Assembly (NCBI GenBank): GCA_948805675.1
Contig: CAQIBN010000003.1
Coordinates: forward strand, 122,475-186,474
Source of the DNA: an uncultured Clostridia bacterium
GTDB taxonomy: Bacteria > Bacillota > Clostridia > TANB77 > CAG-508
Reading direction: 5' to 3'
DNA: 64,000 nt
The notes under the pieces were generated by a model. It ran no database searches. It was not told the origin of the DNA and worked only from the letters and a program-made list of their open reading frames with translations. Shown piece after piece: positions 29,277 through 43,449 of this stretch. Numbering within the stretch: position 1 is the stretch's first letter; each line of letters begins with the position of its first letter. The position numbers were made by a program, and so were the translations under genes.

Positions 29277-32200
29277 ATGAGGAAATGGAAAGTTAATTTA
29301 TTAATTACATTGTTAATTTTAATATTACTTGGTGGAGTAGTTGGGATTATAACTGCTAATAATAGTGGATTAACAGATGAAGAGTTTGTGGCAAAGCTTT
29401 TAAAAGAAAATGAAGATAACCCTGAAAGTACTAAATATTTAGTAACAGATGAATTTATTTCAAGAGTTAGTCCTCAAACACATATAAAAGATTTTAAAAA
29501 TAATTTTATTAAAGAGGATGAGGTAAAAGTATATGAGGATGAGGCATGCAAAAAAGAAGTAAAAAATGGTTATGTTTATTCTGGTATGTATGCAAAATAT
29601 ATGAAAAATGATAGAGTTTTTAAAATATCAGTTCTAGGAGATATAAATTCAGTAGATAAAGGAATAAATAACATAAAGGGAGATGGAATCTTAAATCAAA
29701 TAGAACTTACAAGAGATATTAGACATTATGTGAAAACTGAAGGATGGAAAATATCTGAAGCACAAGAAAGAGAATCAGGAGATATAACATGTAATAAAAT
29801 AGTAGATGATGAAGATATAAAAAACATCATTGAATATATTGTTTATGATAATTTGAGTATTCCAGAGGTAAAGAAAATAGAGTCACCAAAAATAGAAATT
29901 ATTGGTGGAAATATTGGACCAGATGAAAAATATGTTGGAAGTGTAAAATTAAAAATAACAGAACTAAATAAAGAAGAAACACAAAAAACAGTTTATAAAA
30001 TAACTGGCTCTAAAATTCAAGAATATGTAGAGTTAAATAGTAAAGAGCAAGAAATAGAGCTTAGTGGAGAAGGAATTTATAAGGTAACAGCATATACATA
30101 TGGAAAATTAGAGAATAAATCTAAAGGGGTATTTGAATTAATAAAAATAGGAAATGGAATTAAAGAATATAAAGTAGAACATTATAAAGAGACATTAGAA
30201 AATGGTAAGTATGAACTTGTAGATACAGAAAATTTAACTGGTAAAATAAATGAGGAAGTAGAAGCTTTACCAAAAAAATATATAGGGTTTACTTATGATG
30301 AACAAAATATAAATAATGTAAAATCTGGAAGTTTAAAATTGAATGAAGATTTAACATTAAAGTTATATTATACAAGAAATGAATATAAATTAACCTTAGG
30401 TAAAGATGAAAATGTAGAAAGTGTAATTGGAGATGGAGTTTATAAATATGAACAAAAAGTTACAATTGATGCAAATTTAAAAAAGGCTGTACAAGAAGGT
30501 TATGAAATTAAATGGAAAATATGGGAATCTGATAATGTAAAACTTTTACAAAATCAACCAGAAAAGAAAACTATATTTAAAATGCCAGATGGAGATTTAG
30601 AATTAATAGCAAAATCTACAAAAGAAATAGGTGAATTTGATTATGAAGTAAATTATTATTTTGATAATGTGAAAAATGAAGATTTAAGTTATAAAGATGT
30701 AGCTAAATATGGAACTAATATAACACCAGAATTACCAGATGTTGCAAATTATAAAATTGTTAAAAAAGAAAACTATCCTATGACAATTGGTGTAGAGAAA
30801 AATGTTTCAAATATTTATTATGAAATTGTAAATTATACAATTAAATATGACTTAAATGGTGGAAAGCTAAAAGATGAAGCAAAAAACCCTACTAAATATA
30901 ATGCAAAAACACCTACATTTACATTAATAAACCCTACAAAACAGGGATACACATTCACAGGGTGGACAGGCTCTAATGGAAAAACTCCACAAGATATTGT
31001 TACAATAAAGATTGGAACAATTGGTAATAAAGAATATAAAGCAAATTGGAAACCTTTAGAGAATACAAAATATACAGTAATTCACTATACAGAAAATATA
31101 GATGGCATATATAAAGAACAATCAAGAGAAGAGCTTGGAGCAAAGACAGATTCAGAGGTAATTGCAAAGCAAAAGAGTTATCAAGGATTTACTTATAATG
31201 AAGAGAAATCAAATTCTATTGGAATTGTAAAATCTGATGGAAGTTTAGTTTTAAATATGTATTACTCAAGAAATACATACAAATTAACATTAATTGCTGG
31301 AGATAATATTTCAAATGTTACACTAAATGGAAAAAGTTCACAAACAAAATTTGAAAAAACTTTGAAATATCAAGAAGAAGTTAGTATATTAGCAAAACTA
31401 AAAGAGCAAAATGGATATACAATTAAATGGTCATCTTGGATATCTTCAAATGAAAAAATACTTTCAAATCAAGAAGTAAGAGAAACTGTAATTGGAATGC
31501 CTGCTGGTGATATAACTTTAACAGCAAAAGCAACAAAAACAGTAAATAAATATGATTATGTTATAGAATACTATTATGATGAAATTATTGATAATAATAA
31601 AACTGAAACAATATCTGCTAATTTTGGAACAGTAATTTCTAATTATACAGATAAAAATATAAAAGGATATGAATTAGATAAAGAAAAGACTGGAAAGATT
31701 AGTTTAAAAATAGGAACAGACATAACTAAAAATAAAATAAAAATATATTATAAACAAATTAAATATAGTATAGATTATCGTAATATTCAAAATACAACAT
31801 TTACAAGAGAAAACCCAAGTGAATATACAGTAAAAACAGAAGATATAGTTTTGCAAAATCCAGAAAAGGAAGGATACACATTTTTAGGTTGGACAGGTAC
31901 AGATGTACCAGTAAAAAACTTAAATGTAATAATTCCAAAAGGAAGTACAGGTAACAGAGAATATACTGCACATTTTAATGCAAAAGATGGTATAAAATAT
32001 AAAGTTGAACATTATACTCGGAGACTTAGATGGAGAAAATTATACTTTATATAAAGAAGAAAATGATTTAGAAGCTAAAATGGATGATGAGGTAACTGCT
32101 ACACCAATTTCGATAAAAGGATTTACATATGATGAAGAAAAATCTAAAAATACTATTTCTGGAACAATACTTGCAGATGGAAGTTTAGTTTTAAAAGTAT

Positions 32201-35200
32201 ATTATTCAAGAAATAGTTATAATGTAACATTAAAAACAAGTGAAAATGTTGCAAGTGTAATAGCAATGGGTAAAAGTTCAGAAGAAGAAGTAACAGTAAG
32301 TTATAAATATGAAGAAAATGTAAGTATAGATGCTACTTTAAAATCTGAAATTGGATATACATTTAATTTTGATAAATGGATTTCTGAAAATGATAATTTA
32401 GGAAATCAAGTTAATCAAAGTACAGAGTTTACAATGCCAGCAGGTAATGTAGTTTTAAGAGCAGAGGCACTTAAAACAGTAAATAAATATAAATATAAAA
32501 TAGAATATTATTATGATGATATAAAAGATGATAATAAAACAGAACAAAAAGAGGAGAGTTATAATAATACTATTACTACTTATCCAGATAAAAATATAGA
32601 TGGATATGAATTAGATGAGCAAAAAACTGGAAATATTAATTTAACTATAAGTGATAATGAAAGTAAAAATATTATAAAGGTATATTATAAAGTTATAACA
32701 TATAATATTAATTATAATTTAGTTGGAGGAAGTTTAGGAACAAATGAAAATGGAGAACAAATAACAAATCCAACTACATATACAGTAAAAACAGAAGATA
32801 TTATATTAAATAACCCAGAAAAAGCAGGTTATACATTTGAAGGATGGACAGGTTCTAATGGAGATGTACCAAATGTAGAAGTTAAAATACAAAAAGGAAG
32901 TACAGGTAATAAAGAATATATAGCAAACTGGTTAGCAAAAACAGATATTGGTTATAAAGTACAACATTATACAGAAGATTTAGATGGTAATAGTTATTCT
33001 TTACAAAGTGAAGAAAATTTTGTAGGAACAATGGATACACAAGTAGATGCTAAACCTATAACAATAGAAGGTTTTACATATGATGATATAAGGTCACAAG
33101 TAACAAAATCTGGAGTTGTAAAATCAGATGGAAGTTTAGTATTAAAATTATATTATTCAAGAAATAGTTATAAACTAAAATTAGTTGCAGGTGATAATAT
33201 AAATTTAGTTTCTATAAATAATAATGAAGAATCTGAAACAGAAGTAGAAAGTGAGTTTAAATATCAACAAGATGTTTCAATAAATGCAAGCCTAAAACAA
33301 ACAGAGGGATATATTACAAATTGGCAAAATTGGGAATCTAATAATGTAAATATTTTAAATGATATATTAGATATGAATAGTAATATAATAATGCCAGCAA
33401 ATGATATAGTACTAACTGCAAAAGCGACTAAGGAAAAAGATAAATTTAACTATATAGTAAAGTATTTCTATGATGGAATAGAAGATGAAGATGCGAAAAT
33501 AACTGAAAAGGCAGAGTTCGAAAGTCAGATAACTAATTATGAAGATAAAGTTAAAGATGGATATGAATTAGATAAAGTTGAGTCATTACCTTTAATAATT
33601 ACAACAAATCCAGAAAATAATATTATAAATGTATATTATAAATTAATAAATTATAATATAGATTATAATTTAGATGGAGGAAGTCTTGGAACAGATGAAG
33701 AAGGAAATGAAATAACAAATATAAGTACATATAATATTAAATCTGATGATATAACATTAATTAACCCAACTAAAGAAAATTTCTTATTTAAAGGATGGAC
33801 TGGTGGAACTATAAAAGAGAACCCAGGAACAACAGGTAATTTAACAACTGAAACAAAAGATGTAACAATAAAAACAGGAAGTATGGGAGATAGAACATAT
33901 ACAGCTAACTGGGAAGAATTAACATATCAAGTTATAGTACACCATTATTTAGATAAAACAGGTCCTGAATTTGGAAAAGAAGCAACTGTTTTAGCAAATG
34001 ATGAAATATATACATCACATACTTTAGGTGAAGAATATAGTACAGATAATTTAATTCCAGATTATGATGAAAATGGAAATATTATAAACACAGATAATAG
34101 AGAATATATAGATGGTAAAGAATATTATGTAGTAAATACACCAGAAAATGCTACAGGTGAATTTACTGATGAAATAGTAGAAGTATATTATTATTATCAG
34201 ATTTATCCTGTAATAAGAATTACATCTTCACCAATAGAAAGTCTAAATGGTACAGAATATACAAGTGTTAAAGATGCATTAGATGCTTTAAAGAATGCAG
34301 GTTTAGACGTTACAGATAACACAAGTATGTTAGAAGTTTTAAGAAATATAAAAGATGAGGCAGTGAATGTAGAAAATCAAAATGTACAGATTGATTTAAA
34401 AGGATTTACAATTAATTCATCTTCAGAATCAAAACCTACTATGAACTTAGATAATTCAAAAGTTTGTATAATAGATACAAGTGAGCTTGGAACAGGAAAG
34501 ATAATTAGTCAAAAAGGAACTTGTGTATATATAAAAACAAATTCAGAATTTACACTTGGAGTAGATGAAAAACCAATACAACAAACACCACAGATTATAG
34601 GGGCTACAAAAGGTGTTGAAAAAGAAAATCTATCAGATGTGCAAGGTATATTTAATTTCTTTGATGGAAAAATTATAGCTAGTACTGCAATAGATGGTCA
34701 GGTAGATTTAACACCATTATTATATAATGCAACTGTAACTGTAAATTCAGATTCTAATCAAGAGGCTATACTTGCAATTGTTTCAGATGCAGAAGCAAGA
34801 ATTGGTAGAAAAACATATGTATTATTAGAAGATGCAATAGAGGCAGCCAATAATACTATTGGAAGTGATGGAAGTCAAGTTGAGATTACTCTTATTAAAG
34901 ATATAACAAAAAATAAAACTGTATTAGTAAATGAAAATAAAAATATAAAATTAGATTTAGCAGGTCATACAATAACAACAACTGTAAAAGATTATGTACT
35001 AGAAAATGCAGGAGATTTAGAAATTGTTGATAGTTCAGCAAATCAAGAAACTCCAGAAGGAACAGGAAAAATAACAAATACAACATATGATACAATTTTT
35101 AATTCATATTCTATTAAAGAAAATTATAGAAATTATACAGCAGATGATTTACAATCAAAAAGTATTTATCCATTAATAGAAGAAAATGGAAAAATAGTTT

Positions 35201-38200
35201 CTAATATTGCTGGACAAAATACTAGATTAGCTACAAGTTATGCTGTAATTGATTTATCAAATGAAACAGGAGAATTTGCAGTTATTGTAAATGCACAAAT
35301 TTCTAGTGAAGAAAATGGTGATGTTGGTTATGCAACTATTAGTAATGGTACATCTACACCAGCTTATAGTAATGCTAGTGGAAGATTTATGATTATATCT
35401 GGAGAAAAAGAAGCAAGAGATTATAAAACAATATTACAAGGTGGAAACATATATTATTTACATTTAGGATATTACAAAAATACTAGAAATCATGTAGGTG
35501 AAGATAAGCTTACAATTAATAGTATAAAATTAGGTAAAAAAGAGAATGCAAATTTAACAATTAAAAGTGGAAAATTACAAGTAGAGGCACAAGGAAGTGG
35601 AAATGATACTAGAAAGGTTATACATAATGATGGAAATGTATCAATATTAAAAGCTAATAATAAAGAAGATAACATACTATATAAAAATGACAAATATTCT
35701 TTTGATTATGTTGATGGAGTATTAAAGTCTAATAATATAAGAGGAACTACAACTCCAGCAAGAAGTTATATAGAAATTGATTTAACAAATAAACAAGGTA
35801 CTCATGTAGTAAATGTTAATGCTGAAATTACAGGTAATGTAAATAAGAACCATGGTTATGCGGTAATAAAAGAAACTTCAGCAGCACCAGATTATAAAGA
35901 TGAAAATGGAAGATTTATTTATATTGCAGGAAATGTAAGTTCTAAAGATTATTCTGTTAGTATAGAAGGAGGAAAGAAATATTACTTACATTTAGGTTAT
36001 GTTTCAGATACTAGTGGAAATGATAAATTTACTATAAATAGTATAAAACTAGATGGACAAAAATTAGAATTTGTAAATGAAATATCTCCATATTTAAATA
36101 GTACAAAACCAAATAGTTCTATAATAGAAGGAACAGGAAATGTTATATTAAATAATGGTAGATTAAATACAGAAGCTACAAGTAGCACATCAGGAATAAA
36201 ATTAAGTGGTAATGCACAAATAAATGGTGGTTATCTAAGTGGTATGGCTAATTCTATATATCTTACTTCAAATGCAAAAGAAGAATCAGTTATAACAATA
36301 AATGGAGCAACTGTAAATTCTGTAAATACAGCAATTAGAAATGAAGGTAATGGAAAAATAGTTATAAATGATGTATGTTGTGTAAATGGAACTCTTATAA
36401 GCAATTCAGATTCTACAACTGGAGATATTATTGTTAATAATGGAGCATTTAATGGAGCAACTTACAGAAACAAAAACTCTAAAATTCAAATTAATGATGG
36501 TATATTTAATAATTATACTTATAATAGTGGTACATCAAATGAATTACAAATAAATGGTGGAGACTTCTATAATGAAATTTTGGCTAATAATGGTGCAAGC
36601 ATTATTAATATAAATAATGGTAAGTTCTATAGTAAAATTTCAAATAATAGTACTGGAAATGTAAATATAAATGGTGGTTATTTTAATGTAGTTAATAATA
36701 GTGTTTTATATAATGGGCATAATGGAACAATAAACATATATGATGGAGAAATAACTTCTAATAATAATGTAATAGAAAATATTGGAAGTAATGGAACAAT
36801 AAATATATATGGTGGTAATATATATACATCTGCTACATTTACAAGATATAATTGTATATCAAATAATACAGGAACAATAAATATTGGAAACAATAGTGAT
36901 GAAATAAGTATAGATTCACCAATTATTAATGGAGGATTAACATCTGGAATATACAACTTAAATGGAACAGTAAATTATTATGATGGAACAATTAAAGGTC
37001 AAAATAAAAAAGCAATATATGGACATATTAATGAGATACCAAATAATGTAGAAATTATTTGTTCTTATGAAGGTGATAATAATATATTAGAAGTTTTAAC
37101 ATTAGGTGCTCAATCTAAACCAATTGCAAAAATTGGAGAAACTACATATTTAACTCTTCAAAGTGCAATAGATGCATGTGTAGATAATGCTGAAAGTACA
37201 TCTACCACAATAGATATATTAGATGATATATATTTAAGTAGAACAAATATTATTTCAGAAAGTAAAAATATTATATTAAATTTAAATGGTCACACAATAA
37301 CTAATTTATGTAGTAATTCTGGAATAGAAAATAATGGAAGCTTAGAAATTAAGAATATAAATGAATCAACATCAGAAGATAGTAATTTAGTACAAGATGA
37401 AGGAGTTTTATTAAGTCATTCTGCACCAGTAATAACTAATAATTCAAATTTGAATATAGGAAATGTAAGTATAGAAATAATTACTTTAGGAATGAATGCT
37501 AATAATTACAAAACTGGAATACAAAATACAGGTAATATAGAAATAAATGGTGCAAATATTTATACTACTAGAGAGAACTGTTCTTATATAACACTTATTA
37601 ATAATGAAGGACAAGGAACAATTACATTAAATAGTGGAAAAATAAGTAATTTGGGTACATATGGTATAGGCATAAATAATAATTCTACAGAAAAAGTAAC
37701 TATAAATAATGGAATTGTTGAGGGATGTATAGCAATTCAAAACAAAAATTCAGGAACAATAGAAATTAAATCTGGAAATATAAATGGAGTAAATAATACT
37801 GGTAATAGAGCTTGTATATATAATGAAAATGGAAATATTATAGTAGAAAATGGAAGCTTTTATGGTACTAGCAGTATAATTAGAACTAATAAAGGTAATG
37901 TTACTGTTAAAAATGGTATATTTAGAGGTAGTAGTAATTCTAATGGAATTGTGGTAGAAGGGCCAAGCATAGTAATAATAGATAATGCAGATTTTGAATT
38001 AAATTCAAATACTATATGGAATAGTAATATTGAAGGTAATATTACTATAAATGGAGGTAAATATTATACTTATGGTAATAACTTATATAACCGTGGAACA
38101 ATGAGAATATTAGGTGGAGAATACAAAAATAAGTCTAATGGCAATATTTTACAAAATGAGTTAGATGCAAAAGTATATATAGAAAATGTAATAATGACTT

Positions 38201-41200
38201 GTAACAGCAGTTATGGAATTTACAATAATGGTATTTTAGATTTTGTAAGTGGAGAACTAACTAATTCTAATGTAAGTCAAGGTGTTAAAGCAATATGGAA
38301 TAAACAAAAGGGGATAGTAACACTTGGGGTAGATGATGGAAATGTAAGTAAAACACAACCTTCAATTTATGGTGGTGATTATGGCTTATATAATGAAAAC
38401 GGAACATTTAATTTTTATGATGGTATATTAAATGGTAAAGTTAATAAAGCAATATATGGAACTGTTACAAAACAAGCAGATGGATATGAAATAATTAAAA
38501 CTGAAGATTCAGAAAATGTAAGAGAAACTGCAGTATTGGATTTATTACCAATTGCAAGAATAGTTTCTACTAAAGAAGAATATACAACAATACAAGATGC
38601 AGTTAATAGTTGTCCTGATAATGTAAAAGAAACAATACAAATATTAAGGAATAGCTTAATAATTGAAACAGCAGATTCTATACAGATATCAGAAAATAAA
38701 GATATAATTTTAGACATCAATGGATATGAGCTTTCTGCGGGTAATAAAGATACATTTATTAATAAGGGAAACTTAGAAATAAAAGATACTAGTGAATTAC
38801 AAACAGGTTTACTAAAAAATACAAGTTATGAATTATTTAATAATCAAGAAAATGGTAATATAATATTTTCTTCTGGACAAATTACAACAATAGTAACAGA
38901 TTATACATTAGAAGATAATAAAAAATATGATTGTTATATAGTAACAAATAGCGGAAATGGACGTGTTACTGTAGATGGTGCAACATTAACAGGTATGTTT
39001 GGTATTAATAATATATCTACAGGTGAAGTTAATGTAATATCAGGTACAATAAATGCAAAAGCTAATTCAATGAGAGGAATAGGAATAAATAATGCATCAA
39101 ATGGAAAGGTTACAATAGAAGGTGGAGAAATTTTCGGAGAAAAAGTTGCAATATATAATAATAATATTGGAGAGATTCATGTTAATGATGGAAACCTAAA
39201 TGGAAGAACTGCTATTGAAAATAATGGTACACAAAATGATAGCACAGGTAAAATAATTATTAATAATGGTCAGTTTAATGTAAAAGAATCTGGTGGAAAT
39301 GTAATAAATATGAATAATGGATATTTAGAAATAAATGATGGAAAAATAGGAATAGGTTCAAAAGGAATTGGTATACAACTATTAAATTCTGCAAATGTAA
39401 TTATTAATGGAGGAACTTTTGATAATTATGTTACATGTATACGTAATAATGCAAATTCTAGTGTAAAAATAGTAGATGGAAAATTTTTAAGTGCATCTAC
39501 ATTAATAGAAAATTTTGGAACTTTGGAAGTTTTAGGAGGAACATTTAACAATAATACACCTACAGCAAGTTTACAATTCGTGTCAATAAGAAATAGTGAA
39601 GGTGCAAAAGCAAAAATTGAGAACTGTATAATAAATTCTTATTCACATGCTATTTTAAATAATGGAACATTAACAATTGATAATGGAACTATTTTGAATT
39701 TTAAAAATGATACTGGAACAGGAATTACAAATACAGGTTCACTTACATTTGGAAAAGATGATGGTACAAATTTTAATAATAGTGTAATGATAAATGGAAG
39801 TGGTATAGGAGTAGAATCTAAAGGCACAAATTGTATATTTAATTATTATGATGGAACAATAAATGCAAAAGAAATATTAAAAGGAGAAGTAAATGTACCA
39901 ATAAATAATACTATACTTATAGAAACACAAAATAATAAATATGTTTCCACAATAGGACATATTACAGGAATTCTACGGAATTGGTGATGAAACATTTGAT
40001 TCTTTACAAGAGGCAATTAATGCATGTGGAGTAAACCAAAGTGATGTATCTACAATAAAAGTTATAAAACCATTTATTAGCACATTAACAGATTTAGCAA
40101 CAATTCAAGAAGACAAAAATATTGTATTAGATTTAAATGGATATGAAATATCTAATTATGGTGATATGATAAATAATAATGGAAAATTACAAATAATAGA
40201 TACATCAGTAAACAAAACAGGTATTATTAAAGGATATTCTAAGAATTTAATAAAAAATAATGGAGATTTAAATATAGATGTAAATATAACTCAATACAGA
40301 ACTAATAAACTAATTACTAATGAAGAACAAGGTAATGTAGAAATTTCTGGCGGAAATATCCATTTTGAGAATGATTATGAATATATTTCTAAAGGTTATG
40401 GTATATACAATACAGGAAGTGGAACTATAAAGATAACAGGTGGCAATATAACTTCTAATACATCTATTGGAAAAACAACTAATGTTATATATTCAAATAA
40501 TTCTAATGATTTAGAATTAGCAAATATAATAATAACAGGAGGAAATATAGTAATCGAAGGAGAATATCAATCATATGGTATATATGTTGAAAAAAATACA
40601 AATGTAAATATGAAAGATGGATTAATAAATTCTACTAATGGTATATTTAATAATAAAAATTCTGTTATTATGGAAGGTGGAACAATTATTGCAAAAGAGT
40701 CTGGAGTGTATAATAATTATGGAAATGTAAATATAACAGGTGGAGATATACAAACAAATTCTAAAAGAGGATTTACAAGAGATGCTGGTATATGTAATAT
40801 ATATGGTACATTAAAAATAGAAAATGTACATATAGTTGCAGATAACTGTTCTGGAATAATTAATAATGGAACAACAACTATAAATAATATAAATATAGAT
40901 AGTAGAGGTACAGGTATATATATTATTAGAGGAACAGTTGATATGTTAAGTGGAGAAATTAACATTTCAGGAGAAAATGGTGAACAATATGGAATATATG
41001 TAAGTGAATCATCAATTATCAATTTAGGTGTTAAGGAATATCCTGTAAGTGTATCATTACCAAGTATTACTTCACCAAAATATGGTATATATTGTAATGG
41101 TAATAATGCCAAATTTAATTTCTATGATGGTATAATAGATACACAAGGAAAAGCAATATATGGAAATATACAAGATACACCAGAGTTATATACAGTACAA

Positions 41201-41659
41201 TTCTCTAATGGAGATAAATGTGCAACACTTACAATAAACGCAACATTTAGCCAAGTAGCAATTATGAATGGAGTACATTATGATTCATTACATGAGGCAG
41301 TAAAAGCAGCAGGAAATAGTAAATCGATTATAACACTCACAAAAGACAATGTTTTAGAGGAAAAAATTGTAATACAGGAAGGTCAAGATATTACAATAGA
41401 TTTATATGGAAATTCTATTATCTTACCATATGGCGATTATGCAATTGAAAATAACGGAACATTAACAATTGTAGATACTTTACCACATATAGAAGGAGAC
41501 GAGGTAGTAGTTTCTGTAGTAGAGAATCGTTCTGGAAAGGCAATTAATAATAAAGGAACATTAACAATTGGTATTGATGATGGAAATATAAATCCAAATT
41601 CGCCAGTAATTAAAGGTGCAATTGGTAGTGTAACAGTTTATGATGGTGTCATAGAGTGA
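29277..41659 (+). CDS. Giant InlB-repeat and beta-helix surface protein, two +1 frameshifts, 3' end truncated
   Basis: With shifts at C32019 and C39976 the protein has 4126 residues. A membrane/signal segment (residues 7-27) precedes a unique N-terminal region. Alternating MucBP-like (YKVEHYTE) and InlB/Flg_new repeats (GYTFTGWTGSNG, YxLNGG) run to about residue 1640. The remainder is a long right-handed beta-helix of short repeats (INNGxF, INGGxY, IYNNG) with periodic AxIGxxxYxTLQxAI modules. Both shifts restore repeats that match their neighbours. No sorting signal is seen: the frame ends eight bases before the core of a 233-bp repeat element, in the middle of a repeat, so the anchor has probably been lost. 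This is probably a surface or released adhesin. Confidence 0.82.
32019..32021 (+). other. +1 frameshift site ACT-CGG-A
   Basis: Codon 915. Skipping C gives VEHYT-G-DLDGENY, matching the sister repeat QHYTEDLDGNSY near 32962. In frame, a stop follows at 32054. Confidence 0.9.
39976..39978 (+). other. +1 frameshift site CTA-CGG-A
   Basis: Residue ~3567 of the joined protein. Skipping C gives L-G-IGDETFDSLQEAI, matching the recurring module IGETTYLTLQSAI near 37132. In frame, UGA follows two codons later. Confidence 0.88.
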
Positions 41660-41667
41660 ACACGAAC

Positions 41668-41900
41668 GAACATTGGGGACGGGGTTAAATGTTCGCATAT
41701 ATATTACTAAATATGTGTTAAAAAACAAAGCTCATATTAAAATTTATTGAATAAGTGAATCTTTTTAAATGACCTTATATATAGCTAAAAATGAACATTT
41801 GAAGCGGAAATTATAACTCCGTTTTCAGTGTTCATTTTTTTATTCAATCCTGTCTAAAATGTTAGTTTATTTGAACATTTAACCCCGTCCCCAAATGTTC
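41668..41900 (+). mobile_element. 233-bp non-autonomous REP element, copy 1
   Basis: Its ends are inverted repeats: GAACATTGGGGACGGGG at the left and CCCCGTCCCCAAATGTTC at the right. It is ~97% identical to 43109-43341 and shares ends with the transposase element at 57.7-58.8 kb. Inside, a hairpin (GAACATTTGAAGCGGA with TCCGTTTTCAGTGTTC) followed by a T run looks like an intrinsic terminator. It carries no gene and is presumably mobilised by the RAYT. Confidence 0.85.
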
Positions 41901-41963
41901 AAGGGTCAATTAATGGATTGTATAATTTATTATAATATGTTAAAATAAATTCAGGGTGATAAT

Positions 41964-43102
41964 ATGGAAGATAAGAAGATAAATGATAAAGACTCTACAA
42001 AAGTACAAAATGTAAATGAGGGATTTAGTGAATATTTAAAAGAACAAAATATAAAGGCTTTTTATGAATTTGATAAATTTGAGTTTTTGGCTCCAACTAA
42101 GGATGGGCTAGGACTTGGAGAGATAAATGTTATTGTAGTAGAAAAAGAAATTAAAGAGGAAAATGGCAGAAAAGTTTCTATATTTGAATTTTACAAAGAT
42201 GGACAGTTTATTGCAAATACTGATAAAAGTGGTAAATTAATTTTTTCAGATGATTATAAAAAACTTTTAAAGTCTCGGTTCAAAGGATTTTTATAATGCA
42301 CTAAATATAGATAAAAGAGAACCTACTATTATAACAAAAGAAGATTTAGAAAAACGACTTGAGCAAGAAGAAAATAAAAAGTCAAAAGACACTAAAGATA
42401 ATAAAAAAGGTGAAACACAAATAGAGGAAGATAAACAAAATATAGAATCAGAAGAGATTGAAAAAGAACTTGGGTTACAAGAAGGAGATATAGAGTCTTG
42501 TACAGAAATTATAGATAAAAGATTTTATGATAAAGTTCCAGAAGCAAGAGGATTTGATGGATATGCAAGACTTGCATATTCGAAAAGCAGAAATGAATTT
42601 ATAATAATAGGAAAAGATAATGGTAAAATAGTAGAAGCAGAAACAATTATGCCAGGAAAAGGAACAATGAAAACAACTGTAGATTTAGATGGTGACGGAG
42701 AGCCAGTAACAACTCAGAGTATCTCAGCAATTTTACAATTAAAGGCAAATAATGAATATGACTTTGCAGTGAATTTAAATCAGGCAGGTATTTTGGAATT
42801 TCAAGAACTCAGATGGGATAATATAAATCAAAAATATATGTCTTCAGATTTAGAAACTAGAGGTGATATAAAACAAAGGACAACAAAAGAAGTTGATGAT
42901 ATGATGAAAAATACTATAAATCACGATATTACAACAGAAATCGATAAATATGAAAGCTTAGCTCGGACAAGGAGAAGAAGTAAATATATATGATATATAT
43001 GATAATGTTGAAGAACAAGAATTAGAGAAAGAATTAGATAGAGATGATGATGGATTACCACCAATAGCAGATCCATTTAATCCAAATAATCGCTCTAGGT
43101 GA
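41964..43102 (+). CDS. Unrecognised acidic soluble protein, two +1 frameshifts
   Basis: Shifts at C42276 and C42964 give 378 residues. I do not recognise a family. There is no signal peptide or membrane segment. Residues ~1-105 are a small folded-looking domain, ~125-170 are charged and probably disordered (KKSKDTKDNKKGETQ), ~170-300 look folded (RGFDGYARLAYSKSRNEFIIIG, VDLDGDGEPVTTQS), and the tail is acidic and ends DPFNPNNRSR. Both joins read smoothly, and the two in-frame alternatives are short and odd (KSRFKGFL, LARTRRRSKYI). The stop codon lies at the very border of the second 233-bp repeat. It sits between two copies of that element. CGA and CGC are used as sense codons here. Confidence 0.7.
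42276..42278 (+). other. +1 frameshift site TCT-CGG-T
   Basis: Codon 105. Skipping C gives KS-G-SKDFYNALNIDKREP and keeps the frame open for another 229 codons; in frame, a stop follows at 42296. Confidence 0.82.
42964..42966 (+). other. +1 frameshift site GCT-CGG-A
   Basis: Residue ~334. Skipping C gives LA-G-QGEEVNIYDIYDN and continues the acidic tail to 43102; in frame, a stop follows at 42993. Confidence 0.82.
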
Positions 43103-43108
43103 ACAGGT

Positions 43109-43341
43109 GAACATTGGAGACGGGGTTAAATGTTCGCATATATATTACTAAATATGTGTTAAAAAACAAAGCTCATATTAAAATTTATTGAATAAGTGAA
43201 TCTTTTTAAATGACCTTATATATATCTAAAAATGAACATTTGAAGCGGAAATTATAACTCTGTTTTCAGTGTTCATTTTTTTCTCTAATTCTGTCTAAAA
43301 TGTTAGTTTATTTGAACATTTAACCCCGTCCCCAAATGTTC
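43109..43341 (+). mobile_element. 233-bp non-autonomous REP element, copy 2
   Basis: This has the same length and orientation as 41668-41900 with only a handful of differences. Outer copies of GTGAAC and AAATGTTC are stuttered on both sides (GAACAGGTGAACATTGG, CAAATGTTCGTCCCAAATGTTC). It includes the same internal terminator-like hairpin. Confidence 0.85.
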
Positions 43342-43449
43342 GTCCCAAATGTTCAAATGCTCGTTCAAAATGTTTGTTTTTTTCATGCATAAAATTTCCA
43401 CAACTTGGAGAAAATATGTGTAAAACATATTAGGCAAGGAGTGGAAATT

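Noticed and set aside
39131..39140. TTTTCGGAGA as another frameshift site
   Set aside because: Here CGG lies across codons (ATT TTC GGA GAA); the zero frame continues with matching beta-helix repeats.
36180..41600. Short irregular repeats as a possible CRISPR array
   Set aside because: The repeats are protein-level beta-helix rungs (INNGxF) in an open frame, not identical direct repeats with unique spacers.
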